From positions 1,030,402 through 1,094,401 of the forward strand of contig OX422199.1 of assembly GCA_949130485.1 (NCBI GenBank): DNA of 64,000 bases, in the 5' to 3' direction. Shown here in pieces: positions 63,664-64,000 of the stretch. How positions within the stretch are numbered: position 1 is the first letter of the stretch; each line of letters starts with the position of its first letter. The position numbers and the translations under genes are program-made. Under the pieces are notes generated by a model, which saw only the letters and a list, made by a program, of their open reading frames with translations, did not search any database and had not been told where the DNA came from. Source of the stretch: Agelas oroides. Lineage: Eukaryota; Porifera; Demospongiae; Agelasida; Agelasidae.

Positions 63664-64000
63664 ATGTTCCGCGCAATCTGAGAATTTGCGCAATCTCGAG
63701 ATTGCGTTGCGCATTCTCAGAATCCCGAGATTGCGTTCTAATCTCGAGATTGCGCACTATACTTGCGCTATCTCGAGATTGCGCAAGTATAGTGCGCAAT
63801 CTCTTTCACCCCAACGCGCATGTGCAGAAACCATCTCGAGAAGCTACTAAACAATGGCAACTTTGTGTAGTGTTGATTCATAATTTGCGTTACATCTTGT
63901 AAAATAGCAGAGTTCAGGCAATGATAGTTTGGCTTAGCTTGGTTGAAAATAAACCTGCCTTACTCAGGACGTAGTCAGGAGTCCTGCTAGTAAAGTCGGA
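63664..64000 (+). repeat. Palindrome cluster and repeat X, copy 4 (cut by window end)
   Basis: 63664-63803 contains four AATCTCGAGATT cores. 63746-63803 is a 58-bp palindrome with one mismatched pair. From 63804 TTTCACCCCAACGCGCATGT and onward follows repeat X as at 48115 (TTCAGGCAATGATAGTT, CTGCTAGTAAAGTC). The copy has no TTAACCC at its start. Confidence 0.8.

Noticed and set aside
1-64000. tRNA or rRNA genes
   Set aside because: No cloverleaf with a GGTTCGA-type T arm and matching A box was found by eye; a covariance-model scan would be needed to exclude decayed copies.

Overview
The window reads as non-coding-rich animal DNA. There is no long clean open frame, no operon structure and no ribosome-binding-site logic. 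GTRAGT splice donors and short candidate exons occur on both strands, and decayed LINE, DNA-transposon and foldback sequences are everywhere. A decayed LINE with a C-terminal region familiar from cnidarian, sponge and chordate elements, very short candidate exons, and conserved proteins seen in early animals suggest an early-branching marine invertebrate, perhaps a demosponge. That placement is an inference and is not certain. No complete gene is present; I see no rRNA, tRNA or CRISPR array.

Layout. 0-7 kb: a 94-bp minisatellite (2.1-2.8 kb), an exon-like GGGG/DYSDG segment (4.5 kb) and a duplicated coiled-coil-like exon with 48-bp repeats (5.5-6.0 kb). 7-13.6 kb: paralogous segments, RGG-rich exon pieces (8.7 and 9.2 kb), a 51-bp minisatellite (11.8-12.1 kb) and a broken importin-alpha-like exon (12.9 kb). 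13.9-20.2 kb: elements with TTAA flanks and subterminal palindromes, with a clean nested 337-bp MITE at 19.7 kb. 20.4-31.8 kb: TIR repeats, a 40-bp minisatellite (24.7-25.6 kb), three copies of one dispersed segment and small hairpins. 32.2-36.1 kb: a second copy of the 4.5-kb exon, whose intron has grown into the 94-bp minisatellite and then flipped orientation. 36.5-38.0 kb: two adjacent foldback elements with target-site duplications. 38.8-40.6 kb: a second, better preserved importin-alpha-like exon. 41.3-42.0 kb: a TIR element carrying a frameshifted HIRAN-like ORF. 42.7-44.0 kb: basic/proline-rich minus-strand exons. 44.2-46.0 kb: a long-TIR element. 46.4-47.6 kb: a near-perfect 180-bp hairpin and a Harbinger-type MITE. 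48.1-49.5 kb: a TTAA element with a foldback element inserted in it. 50.2-50.9 kb: a 12-fold array of a micro-hairpin. 53.4-55.0 kb: a LINE remnant with an internal inversion. 57.7-60.0 kb: purine-rich and AC tracts. 60.9-61.8 kb: three tandem copies of an acidic exon plus its intron. 63.7-64.0 kb: a palindrome cluster.

How it fits together. The strongest theme is modular host-exon fragments (acidic/aromatic, basic, RGG, armadillo) that have been copied with their introns around the locus, while the introns expand into satellites and are invaded by small palindromic elements. Nothing here can be assembled into a full transcript from sequence alone. Pairs of copies inside the window act as internal controls: they give empty sites for insertions and show which exons have decayed.
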